64,000 bases of DNA from Chelativorans multitrophicus (GTDB lineage: Bacteria > Pseudomonadota > Alphaproteobacteria > Rhizobiales > Rhizobiaceae): NCBI RefSeq assembly GCF_011317445.1, contig NZ_JAAAPL010000001.1, positions 1,941,001 to 2,005,000 on the forward strand, in the 5' to 3' direction. The translations under genes were made by a program, and so were the position numbers. The notes below the pieces were generated by a model that made no database searches, was not told the DNA's origin, and saw only the letters and a list, made by a program, of their open reading frames with translations. Shown piece after piece: positions 1 through 7,694 of this stretch. Positions within the stretch are counted from its first letter, which is position 1. Each line of letters begins with the position of its first letter.

Positions 1-155
1 ATGTCATCAATGTAATAGCCGCCGATTTCGGGATTCATGATGCCGGGAATGGGATTGTTGGAGCGCATGCCCCGGTAATAGGTAAGCCCCTGCACGAAGG
101 AGGATGCGCAGTTGCCGACGCCGACAATACCCACGCGCACTTGAGCACCATGCAT
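1..155 (-). CDS. inositol-3-phosphate synthase, N-terminal part (truncated by window edge)
   Basis: The first 51 codons encode an NAD-binding start (RVGIVGVGNCASSF) followed by QGLTYYRGM and a GGYYIDD segment. This is the N-terminus of the actinobacterial/archaeal-type myo-inositol-1-phosphate synthase family, which turns glucose-6-phosphate into inositol-3-phosphate with NAD as a catalytic cofactor. A ribosome-binding-like GGAGACGAG lies just upstream of the ATG at 155, so an independent start is plausible even though the frame is also open from the upstream GNAT. The rest of the gene lies outside the window. It is the last visible gene of the 3347-to-1 operon and suggests that the operon makes or modifies an inositol-containing product. 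Confidence 0.85.
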   Translation of the reverse strand, partial: MHGAQVRVGIVGVGNCASSFVQGLTYYRGMRSNNPIPGIMNPEIGGYYIDD

Positions 156-770
156 AGTCTCGTCTCCGTGTTTTCGGGAAGGAAGCGATCGATAACCTAA
201 TGCTGGCCCAGTCGCGGATCGTGCTCCCTCCGGCCGAAGGGAAACAGAAACAGGACGATTTTGTTCCAGAGTAGGATTACTTGCCCGGCTAAGAATGCCG
301 GTCGCGGAAGGCCCGGCAGGACTTATGTCCTTGGTCATCAGGCGGCGCCCCTCATCGCCCTTCCCGGCCTCCCGCCAGCCCAGGCGCTCATAGAAAGGCA
401 TGAGATGCACGTCCGTCTCGAGTTCGGCGCGTCTTCGGCCGCGGCTCCATGCTTCCCGTTCGGCGGCTCGGATGATGCGAGAGCCGATACCTGTGCCCTG
501 CAAGGGGTGGAAAGTGCGTATCGCCCAGAAATAGCCGGCATCCTCATCGCGAGTGAAATCAATCCAGACCTGCGCGATCGGGAAACCGGAGGCGACCGCA
601 AGCAGCATGAGAGCCTCCCCACGTTCCTGGGCCTCGAAAGTCTGCTGGATGATGTGCCGGTGCGGCGCGAACAGCCCCATCCATTCGAGGGACGGCAGGT
701 CGGAGGCCCTACACGGGCGGATAGCAGCTTTGATGGTGGCCTCTATGGTGTTCGCCTCGTTCCGGAGCAT
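1..770 (-). CDS. GNAT acetyltransferase in one open frame with inositol-3-phosphate synthase (partial at left edge)
   Basis: From the ATG at 770 the minus-strand frame runs without a stop to the window edge. I read every codon from 770 to 153. Residues 1-149 look like a GNAT acetyltransferase, with acetyl-CoA loop motif A near residues 88-100 (HPLQGTGIGSRII) and the late PFYERLGW motif near 125-132. Residues 150-205 are a low-complexity linker with no recognisable domain, and residue 206 is the Met that starts the inositol-3-phosphate synthase sequence. The ATG overlaps the stop of the upstream gene (TGATG), so translation is probably coupled. It is either a true GNAT-Ino1 fusion or a GNAT gene that lost its stop codon upstream of a separately started Ino1. 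The GNAT substrate is unknown. Confidence 0.6.
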   Translation of the reverse strand, partial: MLRNEANTIEATIKAAIRPCRASDLPSLEWMGLFAPHRHIIQQTFEAQERGEALMLLAVASGFPIAQVWIDFTRDEDAGYFWAIRTFHPLQGTGIGSRIIRAAEREAWSRGRRRAELETDVHLMPFYERLGWREAGKGDEGRRLMTKDISPAGPSATGILSRASNPTLEQNRPVSVSLRPEGARSATGPALGYRSLPSRKHGDETMHGAQVRVGIVGVGNCASSFVQGLTYYRGMRSNNPIPGIMNPEIGGYYIDD

Positions 771-1582
771 CAGGCCTGTTCCGGCACTTTCAAGCCAACG
801 CGGCGATAAAGCTCACGCCGGTGCCGTTCCCAGTTTTCCGCGATCCATTCGCTCGCTGGCCGGTCATAGTAGTCCCATGGCAAATGCCGCGCATTGAGGC
901 CGACGAAATGCGCTCCATGCCGGCCCAGATGCGGCCGATGCGGCCAGAAGGGGGAGCAGATCGAAACGTCGTCCGTTGAGATTACATGCGCTGGCCGATC
1001 GAGGTCGAAAGCGGCTGCCTGCAGGCCCTGCTCGTCGAGTTCCGAGCGCAGCTTCACCGGGTGCTCCCGCAGCACCCGCCCCAGCGCGCCCGCAAGATCG
1101 TGATGCGGCGGCAATCCCCTGATCCCCGTATTGCGCGGCACAGGCCGCGTGAATTCGGAAAATGCGCCGAGCGCCAGCTTCGCATCCGCGGCGATGAGGC
1201 AGCGCGGGTCCTCTTCCTCCAGCCAGGCGAAGAGAGCCGGCGGAACGCTCCAGAGGATGCAGTCATTGTCGAGAGAAAGTTCATAGATCTCCGGAAAAAC
1301 CCGGAGAGGCGCGAGCTTCCAGGCCACGCCTTCCGCCATATCATCGTCGAGAAAGCCGGAAAGCACTTCCGGCGGCGGGCCGGCGGGCATCCATTCTACC
1401 TGCTGCGGCGCCTCGCCAGTCCGGCTTTTCGCCTCCTCGACAGCGAGGGAATTGACGACCACGGCCATACGGACTTCTTCGCCGAAAGCGAGACGCGCGC
1501 CCCAGAGAGAAAGCCGCAACGCCTCGAAACCGCGCGGCGAGACAGCGCCAACCGTCCAACGAATGCCGAGCTTTTCCGTCAT
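770..1582 (-). CDS. glycosyltransferase-like protein with DxD-type motif
   Basis: A 270-residue soluble protein with no signal peptide. An LDND motif at residues 104-107, in a hydrophobic strand context (ELSLDNDCILW), resembles the metal-binding DxD of GT-A nucleotide-sugar transferases. The later segment IRGLPPHHDL is also reminiscent of such enzymes. The N-terminus overlaps the stop of the upstream acyltransferase by 4 bases (1579-1582), and its own stop overlaps the next ATG, so it is the middle gene of a coupled operon. A role in transferring a sugar onto an inositol or lipid acceptor is an inference from context. I cannot name a precise family, and it could be an uncharacterised nucleotide-diphospho-sugar transferase. 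Confidence 0.7.
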   Translation of the reverse strand: MTEKLGIRWTVGAVSPRGFEALRLSLWGARLAFGEEVRMAVVVNSLAVEEAKSRTGEAPQQVEWMPAGPPPEVLSGFLDDDMAEGVAWKLAPLRVFPEIYELSLDNDCILWSVPPALFAWLEEEDPRCLIAADAKLALGAFSEFTRPVPRNTGIRGLPPHHDLAGALGRVLREHPVKLRSELDEQGLQAAAFDLDRPAHVISTDDVSICSPFWPHRPHLGRHGAHFVGLNARHLPWDYYDRPASEWIAENWERHRRELYRRVGLKVPEQA

Positions 1583-2514
1583 GCCGCCCTCCTCATTGAT
1601 GGAGCGAGGCTGCGGGAATAAGTGGGCCGGTTCTCGGCGCCCCAGCGATATTTGTAATCTTCTTGCCCACGCAGAAAGTCGAAAGACTTTGATTCCTCGC
1701 GCTCCGCCTCGCCGATGGCATGGCCGACGAGCACGGTACCAAGCCCGAGCTTTGCATGCTCCGGGTCGAAGCCACCGATATAATAAAACGCCCTGGATTT
1801 CGCTTGCAGCACGCAGAGCGCGGCTACGACCTGCCCGCCCATGCGCATCGCGTAGAGCCGCAGCAGACCGGCTTTATCCAAGGATATCGCCGCCTCCTCG
1901 AGCCAGGAGAGGACGCGCGGATCAGCAAACACGCCTGGTTCCTGCCGGTTTTGCCAGCGGCGCGTATGCAGATCGGCAAGGCTCCTCATATGCTCGGGTC
2001 CGACCCGTTCCGGCCTGCGCACGCCTTCGCGTGCTGCGCGCCGCGCATAGTAGCGAAGGTTCTGGCGCATATTGGGACTGAGCTGGGGTGGCAATGAAAG
2101 CACGGCGCAGCTTTCCGAAAGTCCCTGCCTGTCCTCCCAGCCTTCCGGCGCAGGCAAGCGCCGAAGCGGAGAGGTTTCGGGCAACTGGAAAAGATCAAGT
2201 GGTTCTTCGATCCTGGCGACTGCGGACGCAATCGCCTGCCGCTCCAAGGACGGGTCGAACAGCCCACCAAGCCAATCGGAGGTTCCGGCGCCCCAGAGGA
2301 TCAGCCGCCCGTCAAGACGCATCATGGGAAGGAGGCCGACAAGTTCGCCGTCCCTGCGCAGTGTCAAGACGAGGCTTTCGCCCCTGTCGAAGTGCCGGCG
2401 CCAGGGCAGCAGCCACGCGGGACTTTGAAACGGCGTCGCGTCCGGATCGCGCCACCACAACTGCCACCATTCGTCGGTCAGGGACCAGGCTTCGGTCAAG
2501 ATCTCTGTCTGCAT
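1579..2514 (-). CDS. BioF2-like / FemAB-like acetyltransferase (Acetyltransf_6 type)
   Basis: A 311-residue protein of the CelD/BioF2-like GNAT superfamily. The basic helix MRQNLRYYARRAAREG lies at residues 149-164, and the C-terminal hallmark FDFLRGQEDYKYRWGA at residues 278-293. Such enzymes transfer acyl or aminoacyl groups during polysaccharide or lipid modification; the substrate here is not evident. The frame is open further upstream to 2877, but that extension is Gly/Arg-rich noise overlapping the methyltransferase, and family alignment supports the ATG at 2514. It lies 86 bp after the methyltransferase and overlaps the next gene by 4 bases. Confidence 0.8.
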   Translation of the reverse strand: MQTEILTEAWSLTDEWWQLWWRDPDATPFQSPAWLLPWRRHFDRGESLVLTLRRDGELVGLLPMMRLDGRLILWGAGTSDWLGGLFDPSLERQAIASAVARIEEPLDLFQLPETSPLRRLPAPEGWEDRQGLSESCAVLSLPPQLSPNMRQNLRYYARRAAREGVRRPERVGPEHMRSLADLHTRRWQNRQEPGVFADPRVLSWLEEAAISLDKAGLLRLYAMRMGGQVVAALCVLQAKSRAFYYIGGFDPEHAKLGLGTVLVGHAIGEAEREESKSFDFLRGQEDYKYRWGAENRPTYSRSLAPSMRRAA

Positions 2515-2600
2515 ATCGGAACTGCCGTTGGTTGCCGGAACCCCGCCCGGCTCACCGCCCAACCGATACGAAAGCGGATTGTTCTGGAGATCAGCCGAAA

Positions 2601-3347
2601 TCAGCCGACCGGCGGCGGGTCGACCGCAAAGCCCCGCTCGCCCCTGCGGCACAGATAGACCTCGCGCTCCGGATGCTCGACGATTTCGAAGCCGCTGTTG
2701 CGCAGAAGCGCCTCCACCGCCGCCCGGTTCGGAAAGAACCAGTTGGTCGGGTCGCCCGTATAGCGGTGCTCCACAAAATGAAGCTTTGGGAAATCCGGCC
2801 GGTCGAACACGTCCCACTCCGAAAAGGGATAATCCTCCTCCAGCTCCGGGACGTCTTCGGAGCCCCTTTGCAGGCACTGGAAGAGCATCTGGTCCTTTGC
2901 GACATGCTCGTAGATGAGATCGAGCGCGAGCAGCGGATGCCGCAGGTGGTAAAGAACGCCCATGAAGATGACGAGGTCGAACTTCTCTTTCAAACGGCCG
3001 AGCTCATAGACGGACATCTGGCGGAACTCGACATCCGCGCCGAGCTGCTCCGCGGCGAATTCCGCCTGACGGAGGTAATGGGGATCGCTGTCGATGCCCA
3101 AAACGCGGCCGGCATTTCGCCGCTTCATTTCGATTGCATAGAACCCTGCATTGCAGCCGATGTCCAACACCGACCGGCCTTGCAGATCATCAGGTATGAT
3201 GTGCGCGAAGTTGCGCCATTTGATGTTGGGATAGTCTCCGAGGAAATGGTCCGGCGCGGTTTCGATACCGCCGATCGTCATATTCTGGAACCAGGGACCG
3301 AGTTCTGCAATGCGGCGCGCAATATCATCTTGAAATGCTGTGTTCAT
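2601..3347 (-). CDS. SAM-dependent methyltransferase, TIGR04290-like (CmoB-related fold)
   Basis: A 248-residue class I methyltransferase. SAM-binding motif I is VLDIGCNAGFY at residues 60-70, the acidic ribose-binding motif GIDSD at 84-88, and the post-motif FMGVLYHLRHP at 128-138 resembles CmoB-type enzymes. The whole-length pattern matches the TIGR04290 (Rta_06860) family as I remember it, a family of unknown substrate. It is the first gene of the minus-strand operon that continues into acyltransferase, glycosyltransferase-like, GNAT and inositol-phosphate synthase genes. The 229-bp region to the divergent gene at 3577 should contain its promoter. Confidence 0.85.
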   Translation of the reverse strand: MNTAFQDDIARRIAELGPWFQNMTIGGIETAPDHFLGDYPNIKWRNFAHIIPDDLQGRSVLDIGCNAGFYAIEMKRRNAGRVLGIDSDPHYLRQAEFAAEQLGADVEFRQMSVYELGRLKEKFDLVIFMGVLYHLRHPLLALDLIYEHVAKDQMLFQCLQRGSEDVPELEEDYPFSEWDVFDRPDFPKLHFVEHRYTGDPTNWFFPNRAAVEALLRNSGFEIVEHPEREVYLCRRGERGFAVDPPPVG

Positions 3348-3576
3348 CGTGTGCTGATTTCCTCAACCTGGGCAGACTGTCCCCTCGTCCGCAGGAAGCT
3401 AAGTCTTTGCTGCTCTGGCGGAAACTTTCGAGAGTATGGATTGTTCCGCCGCCACAGGGCCTGGCTGCCAATGGCCCAACCAGTCTCCCAAGGACGATTG
3501 CAGCTTCAGGCCATAAGTTTAAAAAGGAAGACACACCGCGGGCGCCTGAAACCCGCCCATCAGCCGAATAGAGGAT

Positions 3577-4701
3577 ATGATGACGACAAAGCCCCCTCCC
3601 TATCGCGCCGAACATGTTGGGTCCCTCCTGCGCCCGGTGGCTGTGAAGGAAGCGCGCCGGAAGTTTTACGAGGCCAACTCCATTTCGGCGGAAGAGCTCA
3701 AAAATGTGGAAGACGCCGCCGTCACGGACATCGTGAAGATGCAGCAGAATTTCGGTTTCCAGGCAGTGACGGATGGAGAGTTGCGACGCACCTTCTGGCA
3801 CTACGACTTCATAGGCGCGCTCGACGGCTTCGCGATGGTGGAGCGCGAAGAAAATCAAGGCCTGCAATTCCATGGGGCCAATCTTCGCCCGATCTTCCCG
3901 ACCATCACCGGCCGGGTTGATTTTCCCGACGACCACCCGATGCTCGATCATTTCAAATATCTTGCCTCGGTGACCAAGGTCACTCCGAAGATATCCATCC
4001 CCGGTCCGAGCTGCTGCCACTTCCGAGTGGCGAAAGCAGATATTCAGCCGCGGGAATACCGGGACCTGGAAGTGCTCTTCGCCGATCTGACCCGCACCTA
4101 CGCCAAGGCGGTACAGAAATTCTATGAGGCGGGCTGCCGTTACCTGCAGATGGACGACATCTATTTCGCCTATCTCTGCGATCCGAAGATCCGCGAGGAG
4201 AAGAGAACGGAAGGTCTCGATCCCGACTGGCTGATCGATCGATATGCGCAGATGATGCACGACGCGATCAAGGATCGGCCGGCAGACATGCTGATCGGCA
4301 TGCATATGTGCCGGGGCAACTTCCAATCCACTTGGGTGGCCGAAGACGCCTATGACCCTGCGGCTGACGCAATCTTCAACAAGACCGGCGTCGATATCTA
4401 TTTCATGGAATACGATACCGCGCGCGCCGGCGGGTTGGAGCCCTTGCGTCTTCTGCCCAAGGGCAAGAAGCGCGTGCTGCCGGGCTTCATCAGCACGAAG
4501 GTGCCGGATCTGGAACCTCTGGACGATCTGAAGCGCAAATTCGACGCGGCAAGCAAATATGCCGATCTGGATCAGCTTGGCATTGCGCCGCAGTGCGGCT
4601 TCGCCTCAACCGAGGAAGGCAACAAGATCACCGAGGATGACCAGAAGCGCAAACTTGAGCTGGTAATCAAGACTGCCGAGGCGATCTGGGGAGAAGTTTA
4701 A
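3577..4701 (+). CDS. MetE C-terminal-like methyltransferase (YxjG-type, cobalamin-independent)
   Basis: A 374-residue protein covering only the C-terminal catalytic barrel of cobalamin-independent methionine synthase. The zinc ligands are all visible: His243 and Cys245 (GMHMCRGNF), Glu278 (FMEYD) and Cys340 (PQCGF). The substrate-binding DGEL is at residues 66-69. Family members of this length transfer a methyl group to homocysteine or a related thiol from a donor that is often not methyl-folate. It has its own upstream region, no cobalamin riboswitch, and a terminator right after it, so it is a monocistronic unit distinct from the full-length metE at 7695-10004. The exact methyl donor cannot be read from sequence. 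Confidence 0.85.
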   Translation: MMTTKPPPYRAEHVGSLLRPVAVKEARRKFYEANSISAEELKNVEDAAVTDIVKMQQNFGFQAVTDGELRRTFWHYDFIGALDGFAMVEREENQGLQFHGANLRPIFPTITGRVDFPDDHPMLDHFKYLASVTKVTPKISIPGPSCCHFRVAKADIQPREYRDLEVLFADLTRTYAKAVQKFYEAGCRYLQMDDIYFAYLCDPKIREEKRTEGLDPDWLIDRYAQMMHDAIKDRPADMLIGMHMCRGNFQSTWVAEDAYDPAADAIFNKTGVDIYFMEYDTARAGGLEPLRLLPKGKKRVLPGFISTKVPDLEPLDDLKRKFDAASKYADLDQLGIAPQCGFASTEEGNKITEDDQKRKLELVIKTAEAIWGEV

Positions 4702-4763
4702 GAAACGAACCCACGGGGCGCAGCACGGCGCTTATGCCTTTCTGCATTTACCTCACCTGAAAG

Positions 4764-4794
4764 AAGGCCGGGCAGCTCGCTACCCGGCCTTTCT
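4764..4794 (+). terminator. rho-independent terminator after the MetE-like gene
   Basis: A 9-bp inverted repeat (AAGGCCGGG, 4764-4772, with CCCGGCCTT, 4783-4791) around a 10-nt loop, ending in TTTC, 62 bp downstream of the stop codon. The stem is nearly symmetric, so it may also end transcripts arriving from the opposite strand, though the minus-strand gene here ends at 4864. Confidence 0.7.
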
Positions 4795-4863
4795 GCAAAT
4801 TAAACGTACCGGCTACTGCAAACCGACGCCCGCCTTACGGCAGGTTTGCCGCGGTCTCAGCGC

Positions 4864-6288
4864 TCAGCGGCCGTACCGCCATGCGGTGGGATCAAGGTCA
4901 AGGTCCTTGAACTTCTCCGGCATCAGCACCGGGCGATCCACACCAGCTTTCAGCTGCTCGCGAAAATCTCGCAAGATGCGCAGTGCAACAGGGAAAAGCA
5001 TCATGATCGCCAGAAGGTTTACTAGTGCCAGAACGCCCATCAGCGGATCGGAGAAGAAGAAGACCGTCGTTGCACCGGGTGCAGTCGCGCCCAGGAAAAC
5101 GACTCCCATAACCGCGATCCTGAGGGCATGTATCACCATGGGATGAGTTGTCATAACCCCCATAGCGCTCTCGCCGAGATAGTAGTTGTACATGATGGAA
5201 CTGAAGGAGAAGAGCAGGATCGAGAAGGTCAGGAAATATTTGGACCATTCTCCCACCTCGGATACAAGCGACTGCTGCGTCAGCACGATGCCGTCGATAT
5301 TCGCGGCCCCCGGCACATAGACATCGCTAAGCAGAACGATGAAGGCAGTGCACGAGCATACGACAATCGTATCGATGAAGACCGAAAACGACTGCGTGAT
5401 CCCCTGACTGATCGGATGGCGCACATCCGCGGTCGCCGCCACGTTAGGCGCTGAGCCAAGACCCGCCTCGTTTGAAAAAAGGCCGCGCCTTAGCCCTTGC
5501 GCCACCGCCGCCCCCATGCCGCCGCTCACGGCCTGCTCCGCCCCGAAGGCGTTGGTGACGATCGTCCACAAAACATGAGGCAATTCGGTGATGTTGAGCG
5601 CGATGATCACAAGCGCCATGGCGATATAGCCGAGCGCCATGATTGGAACGACCAAATCAGCGGCTTTTGCGATACGCCGGATGCCGCCATAAACGATGAA
5701 ACCTGTAATCGCCGCGAGCAGCAGCGCCGTCCAGAACCGCTCGATCCCGAGGCTGTCCTCCACAGCGCCAGCGAATGTGTTGCCCTGAAACGCGTTGAAG
5801 CCAAAGCCGAAGGCAGCGATCAGGCAGACTGCGTAAAGTATGGCCAGCCAGCGATACTCCTTCCCGAGCCCGTACATGATGTATCCGGCGGGTCCGCCAC
5901 GATATGTTCCATCCCCCACGGAACGCTTGAAAAGCTGCGCTAGCGAAGATTCGACAAGGCTGGTGCCCATTCCTACCAAAGCAATTGCCCACATCCAAAA
6001 TACGGCGCCAGGTCCGCCCAGCGTTATGGCAACCGCTACCCCCGCTATATTGCCGCCGCCGACACGCCCGCCGACCGACATCAGCAATGCGGCGCGTGCA
6101 CTGATGGCATTTGGATCTGCGCTTTGGTTCTTCGAGGACAGGACCCGGAACATCCGACCGAAAAACTGGAATTGGACGAAGCCGCTTGCACCCGTAATGA
6201 ACAGGCCAAACACCACCAGAATGGGAACAAGCGCCCAGCCCCAGGTCAACTCTTCGATCAGCTCGAAGAACTTGATAACGAATTCCAA
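4864..6288 (-). CDS. sodium:alanine/glycine symporter (AGCS family)
   Basis: A polytopic inner-membrane transporter of 474 residues that imports small neutral amino acids with sodium. The family signature GGRVGGGNIAGVAVAI is present near residues 75-90, and GLFSNEAGLGSAPNVAA is the second conserved AGCS block. About ten hydrophobic segments span the length, the usual size for AlsT/DagA proteins. I chose the TTG at 6288 because AAGGGAG lies 8 nt upstream; an in-frame ATG at 6327 would add 13 residues that look non-coding. It is a single-gene unit with a palindromic operator candidate about 75 bp upstream. Confidence 0.88.
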   Translation of the reverse strand: MEFVIKFFELIEELTWGWALVPILVVFGLFITGASGFVQFQFFGRMFRVLSSKNQSADPNAISARAALLMSVGGRVGGGNIAGVAVAITLGGPGAVFWMWAIALVGMGTSLVESSLAQLFKRSVGDGTYRGGPAGYIMYGLGKEYRWLAILYAVCLIAAFGFGFNAFQGNTFAGAVEDSLGIERFWTALLLAAITGFIVYGGIRRIAKAADLVVPIMALGYIAMALVIIALNITELPHVLWTIVTNAFGAEQAVSGGMGAAVAQGLRRGLFSNEAGLGSAPNVAATADVRHPISQGITQSFSVFIDTIVVCSCTAFIVLLSDVYVPGAANIDGIVLTQQSLVSEVGEWSKYFLTFSILLFSFSSIMYNYYLGESAMGVMTTHPMVIHALRIAVMGVVFLGATAPGATTVFFFSDPLMGVLALVNLLAIMMLFPVALRILRDFREQLKAGVDRPVLMPEKFKDLDLDPTAWRYGR

Positions 6289-6361
6289 GTGCGTATCTCC
6301 CTTATAAAAAACTCGTATATTAGGCACGTATGGGTGCCAAACCGCACCCGTGCAGTAACGG

Positions 6362-6372
6362 TATACTGTATA
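6362..6372. promoter_or_regulatory. palindromic operator candidate upstream of the AGCS symporter
   Basis: TATACTGTATA is a palindrome with 5-bp arms around one central base, in an AT-rich patch of an otherwise GC-rich region. GntR-type regulators bind this kind of site (GTATAC-like half-sites). No regulator gene is adjacent, so the link is an inference. Confidence 0.35.
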
Positions 6373-6510
6373 ATCAGGTTATTGCGATAGCCGCATAAGA
6401 ACCCTCCTATACGATTGCGCTTCCTCTGGTGCCGGATTGTCCTTAGGCCGACCGTGCGGGGGAGGTTCTGATCTTATGACCCGTACTGCCTTGTTTCATT
6501 GCGGCAGAGG

Positions 6511-7608
6511 TCATTCACGGCGCGCGTCCCGGCGCCTGCGGATCACCTCCTCGATCAACTTGCCTGGGCGGGCCTCATGCTCAAGCTGTTCGAATGTGCA
6601 TTGATGCGGGGCTTTGTCCGGGCGCCAGCGCAAAAGCCTGGTGCCGTGGCGGAAGCGATCTCCCGTCACCTGGTCGTAGGCGACTTCCACCACGAGCTCG
6701 TGCCGGAGCGGCTCCCATTCACTGCTGCGCTCGGTCGACCAGCGGCTAGGCCCGCCCGGCGCCTTCCCGGTAAAGCCAGGCGGTCCCTTGAGCTTTTCCA
6801 GCCGGCGCGTCAAAGCCGGCCGCTCCTCATTGCTGATCATGGAGGTGAAACCGACATGGTCGAGCTTCCCCTCACCGTTGAAGAGCCCGAGCAGGAGCGA
6901 GCCGACGAGAGTGCTGTCTTTCCCGTAGCGGAAGCCGCCCACGACGCAATCGGCAGAGCGGATGCGCTTGACCTTCAGCATGGCGCGCTCGCCACTTTCA
7001 TATGCACCGTCGAACTTCTTCGCGATGACTCCATCGAGCGCTCCGCCCGCGCCCTCCAGCCAGGCTTCGGCTTCTCTTCGGTCGCGCGTATGGGGCGAAA
7101 GCCGAATACCGGAAACCACCGCCTGCGCCAGAAAGCTTTCCAATGCGCTGCGCCGCGCCGTCAGGGGCGCCGTCATGAGGCTTTCGCCGTCAGGCTTCAT
7201 CAGCATGTCGAAGAGGATCAGCATCGCCGGTGTCTCGCGCGCGAGCTTGCGTATCCGGCTTTCCGCCGGGTGCAACCGCAGTTGCAGGGCATCGAAGGAA
7301 AGCGCCTCGCCCTGGGCGATGACCAGTTCGCCATCCAGAATGAATTTTCGGCCAGGCAGGGCGCGCACAATTTCCACGACCTCGGGAAAGTAACGGCCGA
7401 GCGGCTTGCCGGATTTGGCGTAAAGCTCGATCTTATCGCCATCGCGATGGGCAAGGCAGCGGAAGCCATCCCATTTCGGCTCAAAGTCCCAGCCCGGCTC
7501 CTCGGGCAGGGTCTCCACCGTCTTCGCCTCCATAGGCGGTATCGGCATTTCGAGCGCCGCCGCGGCGTTTATTGTCTCCGGTGAATTGCGTCCGTGCCGT
7601 CCGGCCAT
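6511..7608 (-). CDS. ATP-dependent DNA ligase (LigC/LigD-ligase-domain type)
   Basis: A 365-residue stand-alone ATP-dependent ligase. Catalytic motif I is EPKWDGFR with Lys45 as the adenylated residue. Motif III (LILFDMLM), motif IV (DGVIAKK) and motif V (MLKVKR) follow in order, and a C-terminal OB-fold region ends the protein. Such bacterial ligases act in repair of breaks and gaps rather than replication. The polymerase and phosphoesterase domains of full LigD are absent, and no ku gene is visible nearby. The ATG at 7608 has GAAAGGG upstream; the frame is open further but that part overlaps metE antisense. It lies 86 bp downstream of metE on the same strand. Confidence 0.9.
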   Translation of the reverse strand: MAGRHGRNSPETINAAAALEMPIPPMEAKTVETLPEEPGWDFEPKWDGFRCLAHRDGDKIELYAKSGKPLGRYFPEVVEIVRALPGRKFILDGELVIAQGEALSFDALQLRLHPAESRIRKLARETPAMLILFDMLMKPDGESLMTAPLTARRSALESFLAQAVVSGIRLSPHTRDRREAEAWLEGAGGALDGVIAKKFDGAYESGERAMLKVKRIRSADCVVGGFRYGKDSTLVGSLLLGLFNGEGKLDHVGFTSMISNEERPALTRRLEKLKGPPGFTGKAPGGPSRWSTERSSEWEPLRHELVVEVAYDQVTGDRFRHGTRLLRWRPDKAPHQCTFEQLEHEARPGKLIEEVIRRRRDARRE

Positions 7609-7694
7609 GGCTGCACCCTTTCGGGGCAGAAACGCCGGCGTTGTGGCGGCGTTCCCGCGCCGGAAGGGAGTTGGTGCGGGAACGCCGATTTTCA

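Noticed and set aside
338-622. A 94-residue minus-strand frame inside the GNAT region.
   Set aside because: It is in another frame from the GNAT, which shows proper acetyl-CoA motifs.
2088-3920. A 610-residue plus-strand frame opposite the operon at 1-3347.
   Set aside because: It is antisense to the methyltransferase and acyltransferase genes, Arg-rich and without family motifs; a shadow frame from high GC.
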